DNA of 64,000 bases, taken from Symsagittifera roscoffensis (lineage: Eukaryota > Xenacoelomorpha > Acoela > Convolutidae). Below the pieces are notes generated by a model that did no database searches, was not told the DNA's origin, and worked only from the letters and a program-made list of their open reading frames with translations. Below are positions 1 to 11,864 of the stretch, in pieces. The translations under genes were made by a program, and so were the position numbers. The DNA is taken from NCBI RefSeq assembly GCF_963678635.1, contig NC_087065.1, positions 38,277,888 to 38,341,887 on the forward strand, read 5' to 3'. Numbering within the stretch: position 1 is the stretch's first letter; every line of letters starts with the position of its first letter.

Positions 1-121
1 CGAATGATATTTTAAAAATTTTGTCAAAAATGGCTAGTTAAAAAGTCGAAATTTGTCTGAAGAAAAAAAACCCACCCCGAGCACAAATATTCCGTTACTT
101 TCGTATCGAAAGTCGGAACAA
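1..121 (-). mobile_element. Helentron-like element, 5' end only (runs off window)
   Basis: This is the 5' end of the 535-bp family best seen at 957-1492, here reversed and cut by the window start. The terminal TGTTCCGACT (read on the - strand) is present at about 112-121. A perfect hairpin with ACTTTCG and CGAAAGT arms around TAT lies at 97-113. The conserved GTGCTCGGGGTGGG block follows at about 73-86. There is no coding capacity. Confidence 0.75.
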
Positions 122-912
122 TAATATTTGTGCGTATTAAAGTTAAGACGTCGTATTTTAGTCGGCGCATAAATTTCATTGTGGATCCCGCTATTATAAG
201 CGGATTCATCAAATTGTAAGCGGAATCTACAAATTGTGAGCGGGATACGCAAAAAAATGCGGAATCCGCTTGCATTTGCTGAATCAGCTTATATTTGCGA
301 GATCTACAATGAAACTAATATGCCGAAAAGTTTGACGTTACAGGTGTTTGTGCGCAAAATCCACGGAAATTTATTACATCGAATCGACTTACATTTTGGA
401 CAAAGCTCAAAAACTTGTCTCTGGAATCTACAAATATACAGACACAAATTGTGCGCTTATCCAGTGCACAGTTTGGCCTCGTAATAAACATCGAGCAAAA
501 ATGAGCACTAATAATGCTTCGGCTGGATTGTTATATTCCAACCACTTTCTGAAAGAAAGTTGTAGAGTGTGGATATAGCATGGAGTCTTCATGTTCAAAT
601 GCGATTGCGCTGCATATTACCCGACATTTGCTCAAAATCTTCTTGAACTGGTCGTTTGATAATTTGAAATCCTTGTCTATGGTGCTGAACGTGTTGCACG
701 AATTATTATCGCTAGCAAAAAAATTGCTCCGAATCGATATCAAGCAAACAGGAATATCAAAATTGATTTTATAAATATATCATATTGTATGTATCATATT
801 ATTTCCTCATACGACACAAACATTAGCACTTAATAATTGATATCGACAGTCTAAAATTTACAGTTCATCAAAATTTTTTGTGCTATAACTTATTGAATAC
901 CAATTAAAGCCA
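122..912. other. AT-rich stretch without a recognisable gene
   Basis: Several short overlapping frames occur on both strands, but none shows a domain, codon bias or splice context. Around 180-300 the words GCGGAATC/GCGGGATC and AAATTGT recur with the look of a decayed short repeat. I see no gene here. Confidence 0.5.
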
Positions 913-956
913 GTCGGAATGCTTAGGAACTTTCTGTGATAAGCGAGCAGTCTTGT
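913..956 (+). mobile_element. Relic 3' terminus of a Helentron-like element
   Basis: The 44 bp carry AGTCGGAA and end in CGAGCAGTCTTGTT, the same 3' terminus as the full copies. The hairpin between them is diverged. It abuts the 5' end of the next copy at 957 directly, so the two are head to tail. Confidence 0.6.
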
Positions 957-1492
957 TGTTCCGACTTTCGGTACGAAAATAACGGAATATTTGTGCTCGG
1001 GGTGGGTTTTTTTCTTCAGACAAATTTCCGACTTTTTAACTAGCCATTTTTGACTGAGTTTTTTTATATCATTCGAAAGATATTGTTGTCCTGAGCTCAA
1101 ATTTGAAAAGATATTTCACCTGTGATCATTTTTCGTAAAGTTACGGGGGTTTAAAGATTGTCATTTTGGCCAATTTGGGACAATTAACGCGCGATAAATT
1201 TCGCGCTATTAACGCGTAAGCGGAAAGTTAATCCGTCTTATAAATCGTTCCAAATTGGTTGAACGAAGCTTATTTGCCATAATTGATTTGTTACAAGGAG
1301 CGAAATCTATCTTTTTATACTTTATATGGCATGTGGGGGGATGATTTTCATAAAAAAATTTCAAATTTTAGAGAAAAAAAATTTCATTTCATTATGTTTC
1401 ATTTAAATTTTTAATGTTATTACAGCTGCTCCATAAACCTTAAAAGGCAGTCGGAACATTCAGGGCTTCGCCCTGATACGAGCAGTCTTGTT
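957..1492 (+). mobile_element. Non-autonomous Helentron/Helitron2-like element, reference copy
   Basis: This is the best-preserved copy, 536 bp long. The 5' end TGTTCCGACT (957-966) is exactly complementary to AGTCGGAACA at 1449-1458, which is subterminal at the 3' end. That is the asymmetric inverted-repeat arrangement described for Helitron2/Helentron elements. A 5' hairpin lies at 964-980. A 3' hairpin with CAGGGC and GCCCTG arms around TTC lies at 1461-1475, 17 bp before the end CGAGCAGTCTTGTT. An internal GCG-rich imperfect palindrome lies near 1185-1225. There is no ORF, so it would depend on a Rep/helicase supplied elsewhere. Assignment to Helentrons is inferred from end structure alone. 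Confidence 0.7.
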
Positions 1493-2109
1493 TTTTTTTA
1501 ACAATCCAAAACTGCTATGAGAGACTGTCATAGGATGCTTAATTCAAACACGTGCTTCTAAATGAAACAATAACTCTTTAATTCCATACTGGTGTTAAGA
1601 TCTCTCAAAAAGGAAATCATACAACAGCAACGAAGTGTTTCATGCACAAAAATGCTAGAATTAGATCAATATTTGTCAAAAAACTTTCATAGTTTTTTTG
1701 AGAATTCAATTTTGGTGATCAAATTTCAGGCCGACAGATAAACGCCTTATGCACACAATTGAGCGCATATAAACTGATTAATGATCTAACACTTTGTATT
1801 TAAAAAAAAACACGGAGTTAGCATTCTTCTCGCAAAACGAGTAAAAATTGTTTATTTTGATTGAAATTGCTCGACACTTCGTAAAATATGTTTTTGATTA
1901 GATGAAATCACAAACTTGGAATCAAACTAACATCACCCTTGTGACCAAGCTTCTAAGGCAACGCTGAAAAATTTTGTTAGTGCGTTGCCAAAAGAACTAT
2001 GAGAAGAAATTATGGGTGTCTTTTCAATTCGGAATATCCAGAAAACGGTAACACAGCCACACAATTATCGTGCAGGATTTGTTTCACTCTGCATTAAACT
2101 GGTTCAAAA
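1493..2109. other. Non-coding AT-rich spacer
   Basis: I see no gene, domain or structured repeat between the Helentron-like element and the minisatellite. Confidence 0.5.
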
Positions 2110-5100
2110 AAGGGGTGCTGAGGGGGATGAAGTTCACCAAAAATTCAGCTGAGTGCTGAGGGTGATGAAATTCACCAAAATTTCAGCTGAGTGCTGAGGG
2201 TGATGAAGTTCACAAAAATTTCAGCGAAACACTGGGGTGATGAAGTTCACCAAAGTTTCAGCTGAGTGCTGAGCGTGATGAAGGTCAGCAAAATTTCAGC
2301 TGAGTGCTGAGGGTGATGAAGTTCACCAAAATTTCAGCTGAACGCTGGGGGTGATGAAGTTCACCAAAGTTTCAGCTGAGTGCTGAGGGTGATGAAGCTC
2401 AGCAAAATTTCAGCTGAGTGCTGAGGGTGATGAAGTTCACCAAAATTTCAGCTGAGTGCTGATGGTGATGAAGGTCACCAAATTTTCAGCTGAGTGCCGA
2501 GGGTGATGAAGGTCAGCAAAATTTCAGCTGAGTGATGAGGGTGATGAAGGTCAGCAAAATTTCAGCTGAGTGCTGAGGGTGATGAAGTTCACCAAAATTT
2601 CAGCTGAGTGCTGAAGGTGATGAAGGTCACCAAATTTTCAGCTGAGTGCCGAGGGTGATGAAGGTCAGCAAAATTTCAGCTGAGTGCTGAGGGTGATGAA
2701 GCTCAGCAAAATTTCAGCTGAGTGCTGAGGGTGATGAAGTTCACCAAAATTTCAGCTGAGTGCTGAAGGTGATAAAGTTCACAAAAGTTTCAGCTGAGTG
2801 CTGAGGGTGATGAAGGTCAGCAAAATTTCAGCTGAGTGCTGAGAGTGATGAAGGTCAGCAAAAATTCAGCTGAGTGCTGAGGGTGATGAAGTTCACCAAT
2901 ATTTCAGCTGAACGCTGGGGGTGATGAAGTCACCAAAGCTTCAGCTGAGTGCTGAGGGTGATGAAGGTCAGCAAAATTTCAGCTGAGTGCTGAGGGTGAT
3001 GAAGCTCAGCAAAATTTCAGCTGAGTGCTGAGGGTGATGAAGTTCACCAAAATTTCAGCTGAGTGCTGAAGGTGATAAAGTTCACAAAAGTTTCAGCTGA
3101 GTGCTGAGGGTGATGAAGGTCAGCAAAATTTCAGCTGAGTGCTGAGAGTGATGAAGGTCAGCAAAAATTCAGCTGAGTGCTGAGGGTGATGAAGTTCACC
3201 AATATTTCAGCTGAACGCTGGGGGTGATGAAGTCACCAAAGCTTCAGCTGAGTGCTGAGGGTGATGAAGGTCAGCAAAATTTCAGCTGAGTGCTGAGGGT
3301 GATGAAGCTCAGCAAAATTTCAGCTGAGTGCTGAGGGTGATGAAGTTCACCAAAATTTCAGCTGAGTGCTGAAGGTGATAAAGTTCACAAAAGTTTCAGC
3401 TGAGTGCTGAGGGCGATGAAGGTCAGCAAAATTTCAGCTGAGTGCTGAGAGTGATGAAGGTCAGCAAAAATTCAGCTGAGTGCTGAGGGTGATGAAGTTC
3501 ACCAATATTTCAGCTGAACGCTGGGGGTGATGAATTTCACCAAAGTTTCATCTGAGTGCTGAGGGTGATGAAGGTCAGCAAAGTTTCAGTTGAGTGCTTA
3601 GGGTGATGAAGTTGACCAAAATTTCAGCTGAGTGCTGAGGGTGATGAAGGTCACCAAAAATTCAGCTGAGTGCTGAGAGTGATGAAGTTCACCAAAAATT
3701 CAGCTGAGTGCTGAGGGTGATGAAGTTCACCAAAAATTCAGCTGAGTGCTGAGGGTGATGAAATTCACCAAAACTTCAGCTGAGTGCTGAGGGTGATTAA
3801 AGTCACAAAATTTCAGCTGAGTGCTGAGGGTGATGAAGTTCACTAAAATTTCAGCTGAGTGCTGAGGGTGATGAAGTTCACCAAAACTTCAGTTGAGTGC
3901 TGAGGGTGATGAAGTTCACCAAAATTTCAGCTGAGTGCTGAGGTTGATGAAGTTCACCAAAACTTCAGCTGAGTGCTGAGGGTGATGAAGGTCAGCAAAA
4001 TTTCAGCTGAGTGCTGAGGGTGATGAAGTTCACCAAAATTTCAGCTAATTGCTGAAGGTGATGAAAAGGTCACCAAAATTTCAGCCGAGTGGCGAGGAGG
4101 ATGAGGTTCGCCAAAATTTCAGCTGAACGCTGGGGGTTTTAAAGTTCACCAAATCTTCAGCTGAGTGCTGAGGGTGATGAAGGTCAGCAAAATTTCAGCT
4201 GAGTACTGAGGGTGATGAAGTTCACCAAAATTTCAGCTGAATGCTGGGGGTGATGAAGTTCATCAAAGTTTCAGCTGAGTGCTGAGGGTGATGATGGTCA
4301 GCAAATTTTCAGCTGAATGCTGAGGGTGATGAAAATCACAAAAATTTCAGCTGAACGCTGGGGGTGATGAAGTTCACCAAAGTTTCAGCTGAGTGCTGAG
4401 GGTGATGAAGGTCAGCAAACTTTCAGTTGAGTGCTGAGGGTGATGAAGTTGACAAAAATTTCAGCTGAAGGCTGAGGGTGATGAAGGTCACCAAAAATTT
4501 AGCTGAGTGCTGAGAGTGATGAAGTTCGCCAAAAATTCAGCTGAGTGCTGAGGGTGATGAAATTCACCAAAACTTCAGCTGAGTGCTGCGGGTGATTAAA
4601 GTCACAAAATTTCAGCTGAGTGCTGAGGGTGATGAAGTTTACTAAAATTTCAGCTGAGTGCTGAGGGTGATGAAGTTCACCGATACTTCAGTTGAGTGCT
4701 GAAGGTGATGAAGTTCACCAAAACTTCAACTGAGTGCTGAGGGTGATGAAGTTCACCAAAAATTCAGCTGAGTGCTGAGGTTGATGAAGTTCACCAAAAC
4801 TTCAGCTGAGTGCTGAGGGTGATGAAATTCACCAAAAATTCAGCTGAGTGCTGAGGGTGATGAAGGTTACCAAAATTTCAGCTGAGTGCTGAGCGTGATG
4901 ATTTTCACCAAAATTTCAGCTGAGTGCAGGTGTTGATGAAGTTTACCAAAGTTTCAGCTGAGTGCTGAGGGTGATGAAGTTCACCAAAATTTCAGCTGAG
5001 TGCTGAGGGTGATGAAGTTCATCAAAATTTCAGCTTAGTGCTGAGGGTAACGAAATTCACGAAAATTTCAGCTGAGTGCTGAGGGTGATGAAGTTCACCA

Positions 5101-6909
5101 AAATTCAGCTGAGTGCTGAGGGTGATGCAGTTCACCAAAGTTTCAGCTGAGTGCTGGGAAGGATGAAGTTCACCAAAAATTCAGATAAGTGCTGAGGGTC
5201 ATAAGTTCATCAAAATTTCAGCTGAGTGCTTAGGGTGATGAAGTTCAGCAAAATGTCAGCTAAGTGTTGAGGGTGATGAAGATCACTAAAATTTCAGCTG
5301 AGCGCTGAGGGTGATGAAGTTCACCAAATTTTCAGCTGAGTGCTGAGGGTGATGAAGTTCACCAAAACGTCAGCTGAGTGCTGAGGGTGATGAAGTTCAC
5401 CAAAACTTCAGCTGAGTGCTGGTGGTGATGATGTTCACCAAAATTTCAGCAGAGTGCTGAGAGTCGTGAAATTCATCAAAATTTCAGCTGAGTGCTTAGG
5501 GTGATGAAGTTCAGCAAGTTTTCAGCTGAGTGCTGAGGGTGATGAAGTTCACCAAAATTTCAGCTGAGTGCTGAGGGTGATGAAGCTCACCAAAAATTCA
5601 GCTGAGTGCTGAGGGTGATGAAATTCACCAAAAATTCAGCTGAGTGCTGAGGGTGATGAAGGTTACCAAAATTTCAGCTGAGTGCTGAGCGTGATGAATT
5701 TCACCAAAATTTCAGCTGAGTGCTGGTGTTGATGAAGTTTACCAAAGTTTCAGCTGAGTGCTGAGGGTGATGAAGTTCACCAAAATTTCAGCTGAGTGCT
5801 GAGGGTGATGAAGTTCATCAAAATTTAAGCTGAGTGCTGAGGGTGATGAAGTTCACGAAAATTTCAGCTGAGTGCTGAGGGTGATGAAGTTCACCAAAAT
5901 TCAGCTGAGTGCTGAGGGTGATGAAGTTCACCAAAGTTTCAGCTGAGTGCTGGGAATGATGAAGTTCACCAAAAATTCAGATAAGTGCTGAGGGTCATGA
6001 AGTTCATCAAAATTTCAGCTGAGTGCTTAGGGTGATGAGGTTCAGCAAAATGTCAGCTAAGTGTTGAGGGTGATGAAATTCACTAAAACTTCAGCTGAGT
6101 GCTGAGGTTGATGAAGTTCACCAAAACTTCAGCTGAGTGCTGAGGGTGATGAAATTCACCAAAAATTCAGCTGAGTGCTGAGGGTGATGAAGGTTACCAA
6201 AATTTCAGCTGAGTGCTGAGCGTGATGATTTTCACCAAAATTTCAGCTGAGTGCAGGTGTTGATGAAGTTTACCAAAGTTTCAGCTGAGTGCTGAGGGTG
6301 ATGAAGTTCACCAAAATTTCAGCTGAGTGCTGAGGGTGATGAAGTTCATCAAAATTTCAGCTTAGTGCTGAGGGTAATGAAATTCACGAAAATTTCAGCT
6401 GAGTGCTGAGGGTGATGAAGTTCACCAAAATTCAGCTGAGTGCTGAGGGTGATGCAGTTCACCAAAGTTTCAGCTGAGTGCTGGGAAGGATGAAGTTCAC
6501 CAAAAAATCAGATAAGTGCTGAGGGTCATAAGTTCATCAAAATTTCAGCTGAGTGCTTAGGGTGATGAAGTTCAGCAAAATGTCAGCTAAGTGTTGAGGG
6601 TGATGAAGATCACTAAAATTTCAGCTGAGCGCTGAGGGTGATGAAGTTCACCAAATTTTCAGCTGAGTGCTGAGGGTGATGAAGTTCACCAAAACGTCAG
6701 CTGAGTGCTGAGGGTGATGAAGTTCACCAAAACTTCAGCTGAGTGCTGGTGGTGATGATGTTCACCAAAATTTCAGCTGAGTGCTGAGAGTCGTGAAATT
6801 CATCAAAATTTCAGCTGAGTGCTTAGGGTGATGAAGTTCAGCAAGTTTTCAGCTGAGTGCTGAGGGTGATGAAGTTCACCAAAATTTCAGCTGAGTGCTG
6901 AGGGTGATG
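2110..6909. repeat. 38-bp minisatellite, over 120 tandem units
   Basis: The 38-bp unit reads roughly TTCAGCTGAGTGCTGAGGGT followed by GATGAAGTTCACCAAAAT. About 4.8 kb is visible before the assembly gap, so the true array is probably longer. Units differ by point changes such as GTTCACC/GGTCAGC/GCTCAGC and by occasional 1-bp losses. Higher-order periods are visible: 303 bp (eight units, three copies starting near 2761, 3064 and 3367), about 796 bp, and 1327 bp (4889-5560 against 6216-6890). TGA occurs in every forward frame, so it is not coding. Each unit contains the palindrome CAGCTG. Confidence 0.95.
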
Positions 6910-7109
6910 NNNNNNNNNNNNNNNNNNNNNNNNNNNNNNNNNNNNNNNNNNNNNNNNNNNNNNNNNNNNNNNNNNNNNNNNNNNNNNNNNNNNNNNNNNN
7001 NNNNNNNNNNNNNNNNNNNNNNNNNNNNNNNNNNNNNNNNNNNNNNNNNNNNNNNNNNNNNNNNNNNNNNNNNNNNNNNNNNNNNNNNNNNNNNNNNNNN
7101 NNNNNNNNN
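6910..7109. other. Assembly gap (200 N)
   Basis: Exactly 200 N follow the minisatellite, a conventional gap size rather than a measurement. Frames predicted across it are artefacts. The last bases before the gap are still minisatellite units and the first bases after it are unique sequence, so the far edge of the array is unseen. Confidence 0.98.
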
Positions 7110-7504
7110 TACAATCTAAATATAATAAGATGGTAGTGGCACTGGGCATTTATAGTTGACTACTTAAGAGTATATAAACATTTCGTTTCGAGAAAAGGAA
7201 GATTTTTTTGCATGTTTTTGAAAAACCTTTGATAATCCATCGTATCCAAACTTTTTTTGAGTTTTTCCTGCGCTAGTTTATGGCTATTTCTGAGCACAAG
7301 TGTGATATAGTTGTAAGACAAAATAATTAAATCATTGTTGGCTGCAGCTGGTTTTTCGCGTTTATAGTACTAATTTACTACGAGAGATCAACCCGTGTAA
7401 TAACCAGTTTTTTCAAAAAACAAAAGCTTACCATAAGCAAATTATCCGGTCCATTTTGAATTAAGGGTAGCAAACTGATTCAAAAACTGCGATCAAAGAG
7501 GGGA
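7110..7504. other. Unique AT-rich flank of the copia insertion
   Basis: I see no gene. It ends in the target-site duplication of the copia element. Confidence 0.5.
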
Positions 7505-7509
7505 AGATT
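7505..7509. repeat. Target-site duplication of the copia element, left copy
   Basis: AGATT immediately precedes the left LTR and is found again immediately after the right LTR at 12151-12155. A 5-bp duplication is the usual size for Ty1/copia integration. Confidence 0.9.
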
Positions 7510-7795
7510 TGTTAAGATTCAGAGTTAGAGCAACTGGAGTTAGGAGCTGTGGTTAGAGACTGAGATAGAATCTGAGGTTTGAACTGAGGATTGAGAAGAG
7601 GTAGTGATTGTTGAAGAATGAATTGAAAGAAGTGAATATAAATGACATGACAAACTAAGCATCACAAAAGTACCAGTTAACTATTAACATACTAAGTAAT
7701 TAGTTTGAGATCACTAGTTGACCTTTTCTGAGTTAAATCAGTTTTGATTATGATTCAATTAATCTGTCTGACCTTGAGATGGTCTGACCTCAACA
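7510..7795 (-). repeat. 3' LTR of copia element
   Basis: On the + strand it starts TGTTAAGATTC and ends CTCAACA, giving TG...CA ends on either strand. It aligns over its full 286 bp with 11865-12150, with about 14 substitutions and no indel. Confidence 0.93.
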
Positions 7796-7805
7796 CCCCC
7801 ACTCA
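7796..7805 (-). promoter_or_regulatory. Polypurine tract of copia element
   Basis: The - strand reads GAGTGGGGG directly against the 3' LTR. It is the expected purine-rich primer site for plus-strand DNA synthesis. Confidence 0.75.
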
Positions 7806-7843
7806 GGCTGAATTGGCTTTGTCCAATGTCAGGCTGCAACCCA

Positions 7844-9354
7844 TCAGGCTCGACGATGCAGTTCCACCTTAGCCTTGCTCAGAGTTTTTGCCAACAAGTC
7901 AGCTTCCATGAACTCAGTAGGGCAATATTGGAGTTTAACTGTCTCATCTTCCACTCGTTCTCAAACAAAGTGGTATTTCGTATCGATTTATTTCGTTCGC
8001 TTCTGCATCACAGGATTCTTGCTCATCTTGATACAGCTCTGGTTTCCTCCTTGATGACAGTTGGTCCGTCAATAACTACGCCCATCTCATCCAGAAGTGA
8101 TCGCAGATAGAGAGCCTCTTGATACGAGAGCCATTGCTTGTTACTTAGCCTCACAGGTAGATATGGCTGCAGTTGGTTGCTTCTTGAAGCTCCAACTAAT
8201 TGCTGCCCCTGCCTTCTGCAAATGAAAGCTGTAGTCAGTAGTTGACCTTCTTTCATCCAAATCTCCAGCCCAGTCAGCATCTGGGGATCCATAGAGTTTT
8301 ACTCCACCAGTTTCCTTAGTGTAGCACAGCTCCAGATCTTTGCTCCCCTTCAGGTAACGAAGACCTCTCTTTGCAGCCATCCAGTGCACCCTTCCCGGAT
8401 TCTCCAGGAAACGAGAGAGTTGCGTCACAGTAGCTAGGATATCAGGCCTTGTTTGCTTATCTATGTACAATAATGAGCCCACAATTCTTCTGTAGTCCTC
8501 AGCCTTCATGGATACTGCCTCTGCTGACCCAGTTTCAGGGCAGTCCTTCTTCGACAGTTGCGCGCTGATGTCCGCTGGTGTGCCCACTGGTTTGCATTCA
8601 GCAAGACCAAAACGCTTCAAGCAGTCGTCGATGTAACGAGATCGATTTACTGTTACCGCCCCAGGTGACTGCTTGACCTGCATACCCAGAAAACAGGACA
8701 ATGCGCCTCTTTCATCCATCTGGAATCGTTCGGACAAACGGCTCCTCAGCTTGTCAACTTCGTCTTGACATCTGCACCCAATGATGATGTCATCTACTCA
8801 AACCAGCAGATAAATCATTGCATCGTTTGTTCCCCTCATCGTGAACAAACAGAAGTCATTGCTGCTTCTAGTGAACCCTTCATCAAGTAGGAAAGTGCTC
8901 AGCGTCTGATACCAGTCTCTGCCTGCCTGCCGCAGCCCGTAGAGACTTCGTTGTAGCAAGCACACTTGCCTGTCACTGCTGCTGAACCCCTCTGGCACAC
9001 TGTCTCTGCTAGAGGAGAATTGAGGAAGGCTGACTTAACATCCATCTTATGAAGTACAAGATCATCTTGTGACCCTAGAGCCAGCAGTATCCTCTTTGTT
9101 TCGGGTTTACAGATTGGAGCAAACGTCTCATTGAAGTCAAGTCCTTCCACTTGCATGAACCCTTTCTTTACATATCGGGCTTTGAACCGCTCCACTTGTC
9201 CCATCGCATCTCTCTTTACAGCAAGAACCCATCGTCCAGGAATAACTTTTCGTGATTGTGGTCTATCAACAAGTGTCCTTGTTCCCATGGCTTCTAGAGA
9301 CTTTACCTCTAAAGCCATTGCTGCCAGCCACTGCTCCTTTTCGGGTCCTGACAC
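7844..9354 (-). pseudogene. copia reverse transcriptase and RNase H, broken
   Basis: RT begins with ALEVKSLEAMGTRTLVDRP and the copia core around RWVLAVKRDAMGQVERFKAR and DFNETFAPICK (9100-9354). It continues with SLYGLRQAGRDWYQ (8798-8998). The catalytic YVDD is interrupted: the codon before VDD near 8798 is TGA, after the residues IYLLV. Downstream, FLGMQV, VGSLLYI, TRPDI and the RNase H segments DADWAGD, STCEAK and MEADLLAKTL identify the C-terminal half. The frame changes near 9000, 8750 and 8140 and there are further stops near 7950-8010. The last in-frame stop is at 7844-7846. No active RT can come from it without repair. Confidence 0.9.
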
Positions 9355-9378
9355 TGCTTCTGAATAACCCCTCGGCTC

Positions 9379-10899
9379 TTAAATTCCAGTCACTGAAGAA
9401 TGGGTATAGGCCAGTCCGTATCGAATGGGTGGGTTCCTTGTCCTAACGGACCTCTGCACTAGATGATCAGTAGAATGTGAATCTACTGCTTCTTCCTCGA
9501 CCTGATTTTCCTCAGTAGCCCCTGCTGAATCTGCAGTATTATCCTCAGTTGGCGCGCTTCGTGCTTCGCTGGTTTTTGTCGTGCTTGGTTGCTCAATATC
9601 AATGCACCCCTCGATTGATAGCTCCAGGGTTTGTAATGGCTCACTATCAACGATGAAGTCATCTGGAATGATGTTCTCATTGAATGTCACGCTTCTTGCT
9701 CGCACCACTCGTCTTGTCTCTAGACCCATCAACAGGTAGGCTTTGCTCTCCTCGTCGTAGCCGATGAACTTGCTTTTCTTGCCCTTTGGATCCAGTTTCC
9801 GTCTGTTGTCTCGATACAGATAGTACGCCAGGCAACCGAACACACGCAAATAGCTCATTTTTGATGGTTGCCCATAGTGCATCTCTGTCGGTGAAAGGCG
9901 CTTCTCGTTGCTGGATATGGGACACAAGTTGCAAACCCTCACAGCTGTCGACATTGCTCGCACCCACAACATCTTCGGTAGCTTTGCTTCGGCCAGCAGA
10001 CATCGAGTCATATCTGGGATCACTCTGTTGTAGCGCTCTGCTACACCATTCTGTTGGGGAGTATTGGACACAGTGAACTCTTGCTCTACCTGGATTTCTC
10101 TACAAAATCTTCTAAATGCATTTGACGAATACTCACCTCCATTGTCAGTTCACAGGCACTTCGGTGCTCCATGCTCAGCCACAAACTCCTGGAACTTTAG
10201 TAGAGCATCACTCTTCTTCACCAGGTACTTGACCACAGCCAGCCGACTGAAGTCGTCGATGAAGCTCAAGGCATAGCGTGCACCATGCATACTCGGTACT
10301 TCAAACGGTCCTTGAATGTCACTGAAGACCCGTTGCCCCACTGCCGATGCTCTGTTGTCAATCTTCTTAGACACTGCTACTTCATGCATCTTGGAAGCTG
10401 TACAAACTTCACAGAACTCTAGCTCGCCCACATTGACAAGCGATGAAAGTCGTCGGTGCCCCAGTCGTCGGTGCCACAACATTGCATCACTGGTGTCCCT
10501 CCTTGTTTTTGTCATTAGTGTCATCGGGTTTCCGTTGAACTTGCAGTCAGGGAAGAAAAGCTTGCCGCGCTGCTTCGCAGGTAGCTGACCCCCATCTGGT
10601 GCCAGTAGATGTGACGCATCTGCAGCGAAACTGAAGATTGAGCCTCTAGCCACAGCTGAGCTCACACTCATCAAGTTCACACTGTAGCTCGGCACAAACA
10701 GCACATTGTGAAAAGTGTAGCTCCTCACAGCATCATGGCAGTCCCTGATCTCCACTTCCACTGATTCTTTGCCCTCAATCGGTGACAGCGTGCCGTTGGG
10801 GTTCTCCACAGTTGTCCCTTCGTTCCAGCTCTTAAAGCTAGAAAAGACAGCCCTGTCGCGCACTACATAATCATTGCATCCCGTATCCACAACGAGGTC
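9379..10899 (-). pseudogene. copia protease and integrase, broken
   Basis: The protease motif is VVDTGCNDYVV near 10861-10890 (DTG catalytic triad). It is followed by the pre-integrase HHCC finger (WHRRLGHRRL ... CEVCTASK, about 10400-10500). The integrase core includes FSDIQGPFEVPSMHGARYAL and FIDDFSR, and then PQQNGVAERYNR at the start of the segment ending at 9379. A frame break near 10071-10150 separates the two halves of the integrase core. The region between integrase and RT (about 9380-9700) is the usual low-complexity linker. Confidence 0.88.
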
Positions 10900-11779
10900 G
10901 TCTCCCTTCATTGAAGTTGCAGCACAATAACTGTAGAACCCTGTCCTCCCCTGCTTGCACTCCCTTGCATAATGTCCAGGTTGCCCACACTTGAAGTACC
11001 CTTGCTTCTTTGCTCCTGGCCCACTTGCTTCGTTTGACCCACTGCCTCGAGCACTGGATTGTCCGCTGTCACTTTTGGATTTGCAGTCACTCGCCAAATG
11101 ACCATTCTGACCGCACATATAGCAGCCACTACTTGCCACTCCTTTCTTCTTCCTCACAGCTTGCGTGGCTATATGACCATGTCCAGTCCTCTCTCCACAT
11201 CGACCCTGCCTCGAGCCATCGTAGTTCCTCAACCTCGTTCTCAGCTCTGGAAACGTCTTGACTGGTTGAAAGCTCTCTTGCACCACAAAACTCTCATAGC
11301 TGTCAAGCAGCCCATTGATCACCAAAGCATTGAACAGTGTGTCCGTGATTGCTTCTCCAGCTTCGCTCAACCACGTCATCAGCTCTTGACTGCGAACGAA
11401 GTAGTCGTCCAGATCCTCCTCTGATCCTAGGCGCAGCTTCACAAGCTGACCTACTAGACTGACCACCGTCGGCTCTCCACACTGCAAAACTTCTCTTGAA
11501 GCAGCTTCCAAGCCTTCGTCCCATCGCCATAGCCATCTGTTCCCGCGCAGTCGTTCTTTATGTACATCAAAGTGGTGCTGTTGAGCACCAGAGCCAGGTG
11601 GGACCACACAGTTTTTCGATTGTATTTCCTCTACTGGATCAACACTGCTCGCTCCTGCATCTTGGTATCGTAGGCTGCCTGCTAATCAGGCCCTTGGTGA
11701 GCATCAGCGCCACAAACTTCGTCGACCAAGTAGGAAAATTGTCAGACTTTCCACTAAAAGCCGCCAGTTTCAAGTCCAT
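10900..11779 (-). pseudogene. copia gag with two zinc knuckles, broken
   Basis: The start ATG is at 11777-11779 on the - strand, opening with KLAAFSGKSDNFPTWSTKF, typical of copia Gag. The frame then breaks near 11640-11680 and resumes at about 11607. Two knuckles follow: CYMCGQNGHLASDC is a complete CCHC, while the second, YFKCGQPGHYAREC, has Tyr in place of the first Cys (TAC where TGC is expected). Gag packages the element RNA. This copy cannot make a full-length product. Confidence 0.88.
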
Positions 11780-11845
11780 CGTTGCTTAAGGCTGCTAGCT
11801 AAAAGCTAAAAACACTGACAGAAAAATATTACAAGAAAAAAATTT

Positions 11846-11863
11846 GAAATCCGGGCCTATAAC
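11846..11863 (-). promoter_or_regulatory. Primer-binding site of copia element
   Basis: Next to the 5' LTR the - strand reads GGTTATAGGCCCGG. GGTTAT is complementary to ATAACC, the anticodon-loop sequence of initiator tRNA-Met. Drosophila copia is known to prime from such an internal half-tRNA, so the same mechanism is inferred here. Confidence 0.65.
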
Positions 11864-11864
11864 C

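Noticed and set aside
2110-6909. CRISPR-like array
   Set aside because: The 38-bp units are directly adjacent without distinct spacers, and the sequence is eukaryotic.
6838-7149. Open frames spanning the N stretch
   Set aside because: They consist almost entirely of unknown bases; the flanks are minisatellite on one side and unique AT-rich DNA on the other.
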